The notes under the pieces: model-generated
Seen by the model: only the letters and a program-made list of their open reading frames with translations
Databases searched by the model: none
What the model was told of the DNA's origin: nothing
Made by a program: the position numbers and the translations under genes
From: JADLGJ01 sp031423615
GTDB taxonomy: Bacteria > Omnitrophota > Gorgyraeia > Zapsychrales > JANLHA01
Assembly: GCA_031423615.1 (NCBI GenBank)
Contig: JANPFV010000082.1
Span: 9,771 to 73,770, forward strand
Direction of reading: 5' to 3'
Length of the DNA stretch: 64,000 bases
Shown: positions 57,220 to 64,000 of the stretch, in pieces
Position numbering within the stretch: position 1 is the first letter of the stretch
How the letters are laid out: every line of letters starts with the position of its first letter

Positions 57220-60200
57220 TCATCCAGCTGAACTTGCCGCTAATTCGGGCTCTCGGGCTGGCTCCTTAGGTGCTTGCCCTAAAAAAATAGGCAATGTCTG
57301 TGCGTTAACTGGCACAATATTGATGATGATGGGAAATAGTCCTTGAATATTGATCTGCTCTAAATTCTGTTGCGGCAATGGCAACGGCACACCTTTACCA
57401 TCGCGCTTGATTTGCAAATTCATATTCGTCGGGTCAAAGTCGATACCGCCGACGGCTGCAGATGAAGAAGTAGCTGCCCCACTAGCTTCTCCACTTATCG
57501 GCGCTGAGGCGGCCTTCCCATTATTGACCCCACTCGAGGCGGCGGCATTCGGAAAGAATATCCGCACAATAAGTCGCGGGTCGACCCTATATTTCGAACC
57601 AATTGCGCCGTAATCACCAAATCTGCCAATTTTCTCGGCGGTGATACCGCTAACGCTCATGAGACTACGGCCATTTTCGTCGACTAAATCACCAGAAAGA
57701 TTAGTAAGCAATTTCGGATCAAATGCCGACTGATCCCGAGTACTTCTATGCGTTGTAAAAAAAAGCCCTACCCTTCCACCTAAAAAATACTCTGGGAACT
57801 TTAAAGCCAAAGCCAATTGTTGGTGGGTTAAACCGACCGACCGCACATATTCATCGTCGGCTATCATTTGCTCTCTTTCCTCAGGGTAGACTATTTGTCC
57901 GTTTATCGACACTAACGATTCGAGTTGTCCGGGTTCCCAGACAGTCTGCGCAGGGGCAGCTTCATATAATCCTAATTCCAAACCGATTGATCCACGCAAA
58001 GGTATGTTGCCTGCACTAAAGTTTTGGTCATTAGGGAGTTCTTGCGTGTACGTTTCTTTAAAAGCCGGGTTCAAATTTAAAATATGCGGTATTCCGCCTG
58101 CCTTAGTTAATATATACATTTTTCCATTTTCGGCGCGAGGTTGACTTGTAAAAGCAATGACATCGTCCAGAAGAATATCAAAAACATTGGGTTCTTCACC
58201 ATCTTTTCCAGCTTCAACATGTATTGCATTGTTTCTTATTTCCAAGACCCTTATATCGGTCATAAAGCGGGGTAATTCTTTCAGCCGTTCTAATGTCGCT
58301 TCAGCCTGCTCAACAGTGAGCGATGGTCTTTGCATTAAAGATTCTGCTGAAACGGCAGAAACGTACTGGACAGGTCCTTTTGTATAATCGCCCTTTGGTG
58401 CCGGAGTAACCACTCCTGATACCTGAAATACCGGCGGGGGTGATCTTAAAGACTCTATATTCACAGTAAGAAAGTTTTCACGACCTAACAACATTCCTTT
58501 AAAATCTTCAAATGAAGTTAATGGAGAAAATTGACTTTTATTTGAAACTAATCCAAATCCTTCTTTACCCGCATAACTAGTTTCAGTAAATTTCCATAAT
58601 CTTGTAGCGACCCGGATAAACACTGCAGTCTGCAAGCGAGTTAAACCATAATCATTCGCGCCATCTTTGGGAATAAATACTTTATAGCCATATCCTTTTG
58701 GACCTTTTTCATACATTTGATTAAGGATGGCTAAGACATTATCGGGAGTGATAGCGCCGCTGATGCGCTCACTTTCTGGCATACTCTGATCTATTTCTTC
58801 TTGCTTAACTGACATTGCTAAATTTACTATACTTTCTTGCGCTGCTGGAGTTAGAGTGCTCGACGCGGCAATTTCGCCGCTCGGTATCACAGCAACTCTA
58901 CCGACTAAACTCTCTCGGAGAATCTTCTCAACATCAGGTTCATAAGAATCCGTCTTTGGTGACATTAAAGGTTGTGACTGCAGCTTTGCGAAAGCACCAT
59001 AACTAGAATCTGTTCCTTCCATTTGTTGAACTAAAATATTAAAACCTCTTACGTCATCAATATTTCTGAAAGATTTAAATCTCTCCTTAAAAAACTTATG
59101 AAGTTCAAACCCAGCAAGTTCGCTCTCGCTAAAAGTGGGAAAACTATCAGGGTGCTCTAAGAATATTGCCCAAGGAGTTCCTTGCATAAGATGTCTCTGA
59201 GCACCAAAATACAAACTCTTTAATCCTACCTGATTTCCTTTTGAAGCAAGGGCAGAGAAATTAACATCACTAGTTACGTCCTGTAAAGTTGGATGTTGAA
59301 AAGGATCATTTTCAAGAGCATCATTTCCCTCACTATAAACTCGAAGCGTCTGAGCACGAGGGGCAGATCCAGACTCTATAAGTTTTTGAAGACTATCTCC
59401 GTAATCGATGGTTATCACATATCCTGCCCTCAAAACCTTTCCTGCTCCTTCAATAAATCTCTCAGAATCCACATTGATGTAACTTATAAACTCATCGGAC
59501 CTAGTGGATAGACCCATAGCATAATCTTGAATATTCTCTTGTATATGCTCAGCCACTTCCGGAACTAAATAAGCAGGTATATAAACCTCCGTAAAGCGAA
59601 TGTCATGTATCACGAAATTTCGATACACCTCTTCATCTAAACTTGAGACAAAATTCATTAAAACCTCAAACGTCCTCTTGCTTATAAACTTTCGGCTGCT
59701 TTCCAAACCAAGCTCTTTACGAATATTTGCATCATCGTTTTCGATTGCATCGGCAATTTCTTTGGGAAGCCCAAGTTCTGACAGGTTTTCTAGAGTGCTG
59801 CGACTAATCACAGGTAAAGCGAAGGCAACCTCGGCACCAGTATCCCGATTTAAAATAACCTTCTGCACAGCAAAAGCATCTGGAAGCTCATTTGAAAAAA
59901 TTAGTCCTTTGATACTTTTTATAGCAATCGTTTTAGAAGGATTAGTAGCGTCACCGTCTAGAATATCAATCATATCTGCAAAGTTTGCTAATTCAGCTCT
60001 TTGCTTTACCCGCAATCCAGCGGATCTCTCATAAATACGGTATTTCATTTGTTGTCGAAAACGTTTCCAATCTTCTATACTTCCATTTGATCCATTATTA
60101 TCTTCTGCTGTAGTAGTAGATTTTTGAATGACATAATTCAAGAAATCACGTGCCAAAACCCCGTTCCCTGCACCAAATTCAACTATATAAAAATTTTCAT

Positions 60201-62109
60201 CTGAAGCCAGCGTTCCTGCAGACAACATCCCTTGCCACATTTTGATCGCCTGTTCAGCAACCATGCGCCCAAATAGAGGCGAAAGGACCTCTGGATAAGT
60301 TAAAAAATCTGGTCCAAATCTAACTCGCCCAGTAGCATAATAGCCAAATTGTGGATTGTGAAGTATTTGATCCATATATTCTTTAAATGAAAGCGCCCAT
60401 TCAGGGACTCTTGAATAAACGGATGGTGAAACTACTCGTTCATTATAAACTCTTAGATGTGTATGTGGGTTTTTCAGAAAAGCTGGCACTTCAGGATTTA
60501 CAAATTGTTTACTTATGGCTTCAGGTAAATCGGTTATGCTAATTTCATGACGGATATTTTGTTCCAAAGCGAGAGCAGCAGCAACATCCAAGTATCCCAA
60601 AACCGGTTGGTCGGAGGAATTTAAATGAGAAAAATATATCCTTCCCGAATCAGAATCCAAAGCGAAAGCAGTTAAATGAGATAAAATATATGTTCGCTGG
60701 TTTGAACCTGAACCTAAAATAATATGTAATGGCCCATTTGTTCGGTGTCCAAAAGTAATAAATTGGCCATGTTTTTTATTGAAATCGGAATTTTGGATGT
60801 TTGAATATTGCAGCTGAATCTTAATATCCGCCATTCTGACTCTATAATCCATTACTATGCTCGAAGAGGAAGCAAATCTCTCATCATTGGCCGCGACTTT
60901 TCCCTTAACTGCAACAAGGTCGCTTTTTTCTGTGGCTGCATAAACTTGAGCAACAAAAGCTGAAGACCCCGCAATTTGTATGGCTGCTTGATCCAATGTT
61001 ATGGCTCGTTCGGTCAACGCCGAGCTTCCAACGGCACCAAATCCAGCAATCCCACCTGAAAAGTATTTTCGCGGAATTAGGTCGCCGGTGGCGTTTTGTT
61101 CTTCCTTAATAACGTTATAGACGCCCTTCTTAAACGCCGCTAAGTATTGCTCATAAATTCTTTGCTTCATCTCTTTATCGTCGGTTTCAACGCCAACTAC
61201 CTTGCCTTTGTCGGCGTAAACTTTCCCCAACAAGCTTTCTTTAAGGGCTTTTTTATACCAAGCGGCGAGAATGACAGAATTGTAAATTTGGCGGACATTA
61301 GCAAAGTTTCTGCCTTCGTTAATTTCTTTTTCGATGTTGGGAAGGATGGTATCTTTAAAAATATTTGAAGAAATCGTGCTGACATTTTTGGCTTTGTCGT
61401 TTTGGCTTTGGGAATTTTTTTCCATAGCCACATAATCTTGATCCATCATCAATTTCAATCTCTTCTCGCCGACGAGAACGATGCCTTGGCTTTCCAAAAC
61501 TTCTGCTTTTTGCGGAACGATCCAAACCTTATTGAATGTATTCATTGGCACGTCGGTTGTGCCGAGTTGTTTTTGCGTTTCTGTTTTGACTTTATTCCAA
61601 AATTCTTGACCCATTTCTTCATCAGGATTGGTCAAAGAAGATGCTAATTGTTTGAGCATATAATCTTGTTCAAGCATCGTCTTGCCCATCGTTGTCTGGC
61701 CCAGCACGTCGGGAATGATGCGGTCTTTTTCATATGGTGACAAATTGACCCAGACTTCTTTGTCGGGAATGGTCAAAGCGGCGAGGAAATATTTGACGAG
61801 TTTTTCAGTCTCAGATTTAAGTTCATCTTGCGAAAGTTGTGATGCCCCTTGGTCAACGATGAAGTCAAAAAGAAGCGGGTTTTCGGGGTGAATTTTAAGG
61901 CCTAAAAGCACGGGAGGCTGAAAGCCGGCGGTCAAACCTATTGACGTGCCGGGAAGAGGCAAGGCCTGCGCTTGCACAATGGCAGGAGTAAATATCTGCC
62001 AAGTCAAAAAAGTAAGCAGAATAAAGCCGCTAACGGCCTTGCGAAACCCAGATTTTTTATGTTTAATGTTCATATTAAATACACAGTTTGACCAAAAGCC
62101 AATAAACAT
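57220..62109 (-). CDS. Giant secreted protein with embedded MidA/NDUFAF7-type methyltransferase
   Basis: The 1,629-residue protein has a Sec signal (hydrophobic 'VSGFILLTFLTWQIFTPAIV', cleavage near VQAQA, about residue 48). The N-terminal module (50-240) has 'LTIPDKEVWVNLSPYEKDRI', 'MLKQLASSLTNPDEEMGQEF', 'NTFNKVWIVPQKA' and 'LKLMMDQDYVAM'. Residues about 590-1075 resemble MidA/NDUFAF7 methyltransferases: 'FGPDFLTYPEVLSPLFGRMV', 'YIVEFGAGNGVLARDFL', 'GLIFSNELPDAFAV', 'GYVITIDYGDS', 'QDVTSDVNFSALASKG'. The C-terminal module is 'GGIDFDPTNMNLQIK' ... 'IQGLFPIIINIVP'. MidA enzymes normally act in the cytosol or mitochondrion, so an exported one is odd. ATG 62109 has a GAGG site; 62073 is an alternative start. 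Confidence 0.8.
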   Translation of the reverse strand: MFIGFWSNCVFNMNIKHKKSGFRKAVSGFILLTFLTWQIFTPAIVQAQALPLPGTSIGLTAGFQPPVLLGLKIHPENPLLFDFIVDQGASQLSQDELKSETEKLVKYFLAALTIPDKEVWVNLSPYEKDRIIPDVLGQTTMGKTMLEQDYMLKQLASSLTNPDEEMGQEFWNKVKTETQKQLGTTDVPMNTFNKVWIVPQKAEVLESQGIVLVGEKRLKLMMDQDYVAMEKNSQSQNDKAKNVSTISSNIFKDTILPNIEKEINEGRNFANVRQIYNSVILAAWYKKALKESLLGKVYADKGKVVGVETDDKEMKQRIYEQYLAAFKKGVYNVIKEEQNATGDLIPRKYFSGGIAGFGAVGSSALTERAITLDQAAIQIAGSSAFVAQVYAATEKSDLVAVKGKVAANDERFASSSSIVMDYRVRMADIKIQLQYSNIQNSDFNKKHGQFITFGHRTNGPLHIILGSGSNQRTYILSHLTAFALDSDSGRIYFSHLNSSDQPVLGYLDVAAALALEQNIRHEISITDLPEAISKQFVNPEVPAFLKNPHTHLRVYNERVVSPSVYSRVPEWALSFKEYMDQILHNPQFGYYATGRVRFGPDFLTYPEVLSPLFGRMVAEQAIKMWQGMLSAGTLASDENFYIVEFGAGNGVLARDFLNYVIQKSTTTAEDNNGSNGSIEDWKRFRQQMKYRIYERSAGLRVKQRAELANFADMIDILDGDATNPSKTIAIKSIKGLIFSNELPDAFAVQKVILNRDTGAEVAFALPVISRSTLENLSELGLPKEIADAIENDDANIRKELGLESSRKFISKRTFEVLMNFVSSLDEEVYRNFVIHDIRFTEVYIPAYLVPEVAEHIQENIQDYAMGLSTRSDEFISYINVDSERFIEGAGKVLRAGYVITIDYGDSLQKLIESGSAPRAQTLRVYSEGNDALENDPFQHPTLQDVTSDVNFSALASKGNQVGLKSLYFGAQRHLMQGTPWAIFLEHPDSFPTFSESELAGFELHKFFKERFKSFRNIDDVRGFNILVQQMEGTDSSYGAFAKLQSQPLMSPKTDSYEPDVEKILRESLVGRVAVIPSGEIAASSTLTPAAQESIVNLAMSVKQEEIDQSMPESERISGAITPDNVLAILNQMYEKGPKGYGYKVFIPKDGANDYGLTRLQTAVFIRVATRLWKFTETSYAGKEGFGLVSNKSQFSPLTSFEDFKGMLLGRENFLTVNIESLRSPPPVFQVSGVVTPAPKGDYTKGPVQYVSAVSAESLMQRPSLTVEQAEATLERLKELPRFMTDIRVLEIRNNAIHVEAGKDGEEPNVFDILLDDVIAFTSQPRAENGKMYILTKAGGIPHILNLNPAFKETYTQELPNDQNFSAGNIPLRGSIGLELGLYEAAPAQTVWEPGQLESLVSINGQIVYPEEREQMIADDEYVRSVGLTHQQLALALKFPEYFLGGRVGLFFTTHRSTRDQSAFDPKLLTNLSGDLVDENGRSLMSVSGITAEKIGRFGDYGAIGSKYRVDPRLIVRIFFPNAAASSGVNNGKAASAPISGEASGAATSSSAAVGGIDFDPTNMNLQIKRDGKGVPLPLPQQNLEQINIQGLFPIIINIVPVNAQTLPIFLGQAPKEPAREPELAASSAG

Positions 62110-62226
62110 CGTTTTGGCCTCAAAAATAACAAAAATATACGGGTTGAGAAAGTTGAAGCGAGAACTTTTGATGGGTTATGACACAGCTAAAGGATACCAT
62201 TTAGGAACGAAAAAATCCAGAAAATC

Positions 62227-62601
62227 TTACGAAAGCCGTCCCGTCAGCTTAAGGACTAAAACAAGAAACTTATGACGCGTGATCCAATCAGGATATTCGA
62301 CTAAACCCTTTCCGCAAGGACTTGTCGCTTCAAAACCTTTGATTATGTAATCAGCCAAAAGTTGGTCAGTAATTCCAGCCCGTTCTAACAACTCTGCCAT
62401 ACCGACTTTTACCGACATTTCAATCTTGTTAGCATGATCTCTTGCATATGTTTCTGAATAGCCAGCTGACCGAGCGGCCTTATACTGATTCATCCCATTA
62501 AATCTATTGGCGAAGTATTTTCGCTGGCGAAGAGTGACTTGTGATCGCGGCTGAACCGCCGCTGGCAAATCTTCGATTTCAAGTGTTGCGCTTCCCTGCA
62601 T
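62227..62601 (-). CDS. Terminase-small-subunit-like protein
   Basis: The 124-residue protein has a helix-turn-helix start typical of phage small terminases: 'TLRQRKYFANRFNGMNQYKA' and 'ARSAGYSETYARDHANKIE', then 'MAELLERAGITDQLLADYII'. Small terminases recognise DNA for packaging, but no large terminase is present here, so a packaging role cannot be completed by this element alone. It may instead act as a DNA-binding regulator or be a satellite feature. The start overlaps the resolvase end with a GGGAGGTGA site, so they are coupled. Confidence 0.75.
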   Translation of the reverse strand: MQGSATLEIEDLPAAVQPRSQVTLRQRKYFANRFNGMNQYKAARSAGYSETYARDHANKIEMSVKVGMAELLERAGITDQLLADYIIKGFEATSPCGKGLVEYPDWITRHKFLVLVLKLTGRLS

Positions 62602-62604
62602 AAA

Positions 62605-63222
62605 TCACCTCCCATGTTCTACACACTCCCGTTGCAGTGGGGCAGAATTACCTTTTTTCAATAGCTTGGAGACCGTTGACTTGTCACAGCCTATCTCGGA
62701 GCCAATTTGACTCAACGATCTTCCTTGCGCCCTTAAATCAAATATTCTCTGCACACTGACTTTTTGTGGCCGCCCCAATTGCACACCCTTTGCTTTTAAG
62801 TGATTAAGTTTCAATTTGGTTCTTTCAGAAATCATATCGCGTTCAAACTGTGAAAAGGCCGCGACAATATGAAACATCAACTTGCCGCTCGCGGTTGTTG
62901 AATCAAAGTCTTTTTCTGAATAGCTGACAAAATCAACCCCATATTCTTTTAACAAGGCCATCGTATTGACCAGCTCTTTCAGACTCCTGCTGAAGCGATC
63001 CAACTTATAAACCAGAACCGCATCAATCTTACGCCTGCGGGCATCTTCCAATAAACGCTGATATTGAGGTCGGTTTTGCTTCATTGCACTTTCACCATCG
63101 TCAATGTATTCATCAACGACTTGGCAATTTACTTTCTTACAATACTCCCGAAGAACTTCCAACTGTTGCGTGGAGGTTTGATCCTGAGTGCTTACACGTG
63201 TGTAAATTCCGATATTTTTCAC
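62605..63222 (-). CDS. Serine recombinase (resolvase/invertase family)
   Basis: The 205-residue protein starts from a GTG at 63222 (VKNIGIYTRVSTQDQTSTQQ; the serine of 'TRVST' is the nucleophile). The catalytic domain has 'DRFSRSLKELVNTMALLKEY', 'GVDFVSYSEKDFDSTTASGK' and 'FSQFERDMISERTKLKL', then 'GVQLGRPQKV' and a C-terminal helix-turn-helix 'IFDLRAQGRSLSQIGSEIGC' with 'DKSTVSKLLKKG'. The GTG has a GGAG site; a longer frame to 63303 is unnecessary. It could resolve replicated copies or flip a segment of the element. Confidence 0.92.
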   Translation of the reverse strand: MKNIGIYTRVSTQDQTSTQQLEVLREYCKKVNCQVVDEYIDDGESAMKQNRPQYQRLLEDARRRKIDAVLVYKLDRFSRSLKELVNTMALLKEYGVDFVSYSEKDFDSTTASGKLMFHIVAAFSQFERDMISERTKLKLNHLKAKGVQLGRPQKVSVQRIFDLRAQGRSLSQIGSEIGCDKSTVSKLLKKGNSAPLQRECVEHGR

Positions 63223-63328
63223 TTTTCGACTCCTTTTGTTTAAAGGGAACCAAATTGCCTTTAGCGTTAATGCGCCCGCGAATCTGTTTATAGAACTTTG
63301 CATATGCGTCTCTTACCCTTAAAGACAT
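63137..63328 (-). CDS. Small basic ORF overlapping the resolvase start
   Basis: The 63-codon frame (MSLRVRDAYAKFYKQIRGRI, then NAKGNLVPFKQKESKSEKYR) has a strong AAAGGGGTGACTT context before its ATG at 63328, better than the resolvase start it overlaps by 86 bp in another frame. It is basic and has no known domain. It may be a leader or coupling peptide for the resolvase or a small DNA-binding protein; it could also be a chance frame. Confidence 0.35.
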   Translation of the reverse strand: MSLRVRDAYAKFYKQIRGRINAKGNLVPFKQKESKSEKYRNLHTCKHSGSNLHATVGSSSGVL

Positions 63329-63610
63329 AAGTCACCCCTTTCAGCAGATGCTTGTCCTGCTCTTTAATAACCTACCAACTTAAACACTAAGTTAAATTGT
63401 GACCGAGGGTCTCCTGCCGTTTAAGGTCGGCCACAATCCTTTCTTAGCTATATCCCTTCCCTCGCACCGCTTAAGATTCTTGAACAGTAGTAAAACCTGT
63501 CTCACCCAAGCACGTTAGTTTCAGCCGTTCGGAAAGGCGTTGCACGATCCGTCTCGTTCCAAGTTTGATTTATATCCCGCCAAAACCCAGAGGTCAAAAA
63601 AGGCGGCAAT
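63329..63610. other. Non-coding region of the element's right part
   Basis: About 280 bp with no supported gene. I see short hairpins, such as AACTTA-AACAC-TAAGTT and GCCG-TTTAAGGT-CGGC, and GC-rich blocks, but no match to a known RNA. It could hold a replication or packaging site, an sRNA or the resolvase's recombination site. Confidence 0.4.
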
Positions 63611-63641
63611 AAAAAAGCCCTCAAGATATTTTCTTGAAGGC
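63610..63641 (-). terminator. Intrinsic terminator near the right end of the element
   Basis: On the minus strand GCCTTCAAG pairs with CTTGAGGGC around AAAATAT and is followed by TTTTTT. Upstream of it on this strand are only about 150 bp of element before the att site, so what it terminates is unclear. Confidence 0.7.
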
Positions 63642-63652
63642 CGTCTGGCACA

Positions 63653-63675
63653 CTTCTGGCACAAAAATAGTGTAA
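63653..63675. promoter_or_regulatory. Paired TGGCACA motif, right end
   Basis: CTGGCACACTTCTGGCACA here resembles CTGGCACACGTTTTGGCACA at 53679-53698 near the left end, inside the int stop region. The motif pair near both ends suggests integrase arm-binding sites; the left copy also codes for part of the integrase C-terminus. Confidence 0.45.
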
Positions 63676-63794
63676 AAGTCCTCAAAACTGTTAGAATCAA
63701 ACAAAAGTAACGTGATGCAATTTCGTATTTCTTATTATCAACTACCGTCGAGAACGGCGGTTCACACGTGAATATCGCCGGAGATATGGGATTA

Positions 63795-63808
63795 TCCCTC
63801 CTCCAGCA
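63795..63808. repeat. Attachment repeat, right copy
   Basis: TCCCTCCTCCAGCA, identical to the tRNA-Leu 3' end. Flanking bases also resemble the T-arm (GGATTATCCCTC versus GATTCCCTC). Confidence 0.85.
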
Positions 63809-63824
63809 CTTATCTTCCCGGACG

Positions 63825-63853
63825 TTGACACATCCGATATTGAGTGCTAGAAT
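63825..63853 (+). promoter_or_regulatory. Strong promoter beyond the element, probably of an rRNA operon
   Basis: TTGACA (63825-63830), a 17-bp spacer and TAGAAT (63848-63853). It faces right, out of the window. Confidence 0.7.
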
Positions 63854-63859
63854 TTGAAC

Positions 63860-64000
63860 AATATGAATCTTTCATGACCTTACGGTCACAAGGGAGAATG
63901 TAAATATTGGCGAATCGAAGTGCAATTTTAGTTCTTTGACAAGGACTTTCCGAAGGTGTTATTTTGGTGTGTAGCAATGCAGTTAAAAAAACACCAAAGG
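63860..64000 (+). other. Leader region, probably of 16S rRNA
   Basis: After a TGACC-TTAC-GGTCA hairpin (63875-63888) there is a boxA-like AGTTCTTTGACAA (63930-63942) and a TTTGGTGT/ACACCAAA inverted repeat (63963-63998), typical of pre-rRNA processing stems. The rRNA itself would lie outside the window. Confidence 0.45.

Larger units (their letters stand above)
53612..63808. mobile_element. Integrated mobile element in tRNA-Leu (about 10.2 kb)
   Basis: The element lies between a 14-bp direct repeat (TCCCTCCTCCAGCA) at the tRNA-Leu 3' end and at 63795-63808. It contains, in order, a tyrosine integrase, an excisionase-like protein, a divergent Xre regulator, a three-gene unknown cassette, the giant secreted protein, a terminase-small-subunit-like protein and a serine resolvase. 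No structural phage genes, large terminase or conjugation genes are present, so it is a genomic island or a phage-satellite-like element rather than a complete phage. The base composition of 55.4-62.1 kb is visibly more AT-rich than the flanking operons. Whether it is still mobile is unknown. Confidence 0.85.

Noticed and set aside
63329..63610. tmRNA or other known RNA in the gap near the right att site
   Set aside because: No tRNA-like ends and no tag frame could be found on either strand.

Overview
This 64 kb window is a piece of bacterial chromosome that most resembles Candidatus Omnitrophota (former candidate phylum OP3). The main clue is the 1,629-residue secreted protein near the right end. 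Its N-terminal module (Sec signal, then 'FNKVWIVPQKA'-type and 'MMDQDYVAM'-type motifs) and its C-terminal 'GGIDFDPTNMNLQIK / IQGLFPIIINI' module are ones I associate with the giant proteins of that group. This assignment is recognition, not a database result. From about 1 to 53,020 nearly every gene lies on the minus strand, packed into operons with many ATGA or TGATG overlaps.

Layout in coordinate order (minus-strand transcription runs right to left). (1) 1-6,861: heat-shock operon hrcA-grpE-dnaK-dnaJ-fmdB behind a TTGACA/TATAAT promoter and a CIRCE operator, then a DUF1015 gene and the start of accD. (2) 6,927-11,325: an unknown membrane-anchored protein, clpB, hsp20 (with a degenerate CIRCE) and an HspR-like MerR regulator. 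(3) 11,384-14,345: hflX, miaA and a SPOR-domain protein. (4) 14,528-23,846: a transsulfuration enzyme, a YgfZ-like protein, an SDR, a macro-like/Nudix fusion, a HAMP-like membrane protein, a CCA-adding/poly(A) polymerase family enzyme, a bifunctional nuclease, nrdR, glyA, rpiB and a Sua5-LMW phosphatase fusion. (5) 23,931-33,470: purine operon purB-C-L-(LOG)-Q-M-D-E. (6) 33,619-41,455: DUF2059 protein, polyprenyl synthase, a GT-C/TPR membrane protein, a HemW-like radical SAM enzyme, a 16-residue lysine-rich mini-gene, a YfhO-like protein and a small basic protein. (7) 41,535-45,839: tatC, tatA, a membrane-anchored protein, a candidate small RNA, pgi and mnmA. (8) 45,903-53,091: biotin operon nifS-birA-bioF-bioH-bioC-bioDA behind a promoter overlapping a BirA-type operator. 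(9) 53,142-53,625: hairpin repeats, tRNA-Ala(GGC), two tRNA-derived tandem repeats and tRNA-Leu(CAA).

Region 10 (53,612-63,808) is an integrated mobile element of about 10.2 kb in the 3' end of tRNA-Leu, bounded by a 14-bp direct repeat. It carries a tyrosine integrase, a 58-residue excisionase-like protein, a divergent Xre-family regulator with two matching 21-bp palindromic operators, a tightly coupled three-gene cassette of unknown function (including a TIGR04255-like protein), the giant secreted protein with an embedded MidA/NDUFAF7-type methyltransferase, a terminase-small-subunit-like protein and a serine resolvase. Beyond the right att site is a strong promoter with a boxA-like leader that probably starts an rRNA operon outside the window.

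The best candidates for something new are the three-gene cassette, the giant methyltransferase-containing protein as mobile-element cargo, the lysine-rich mini-gene, the candidate small RNA at 43,272-43,362, and a family of 46-92 bp palindromic repeats, one copy of which has become the C-terminal tail of BioH.
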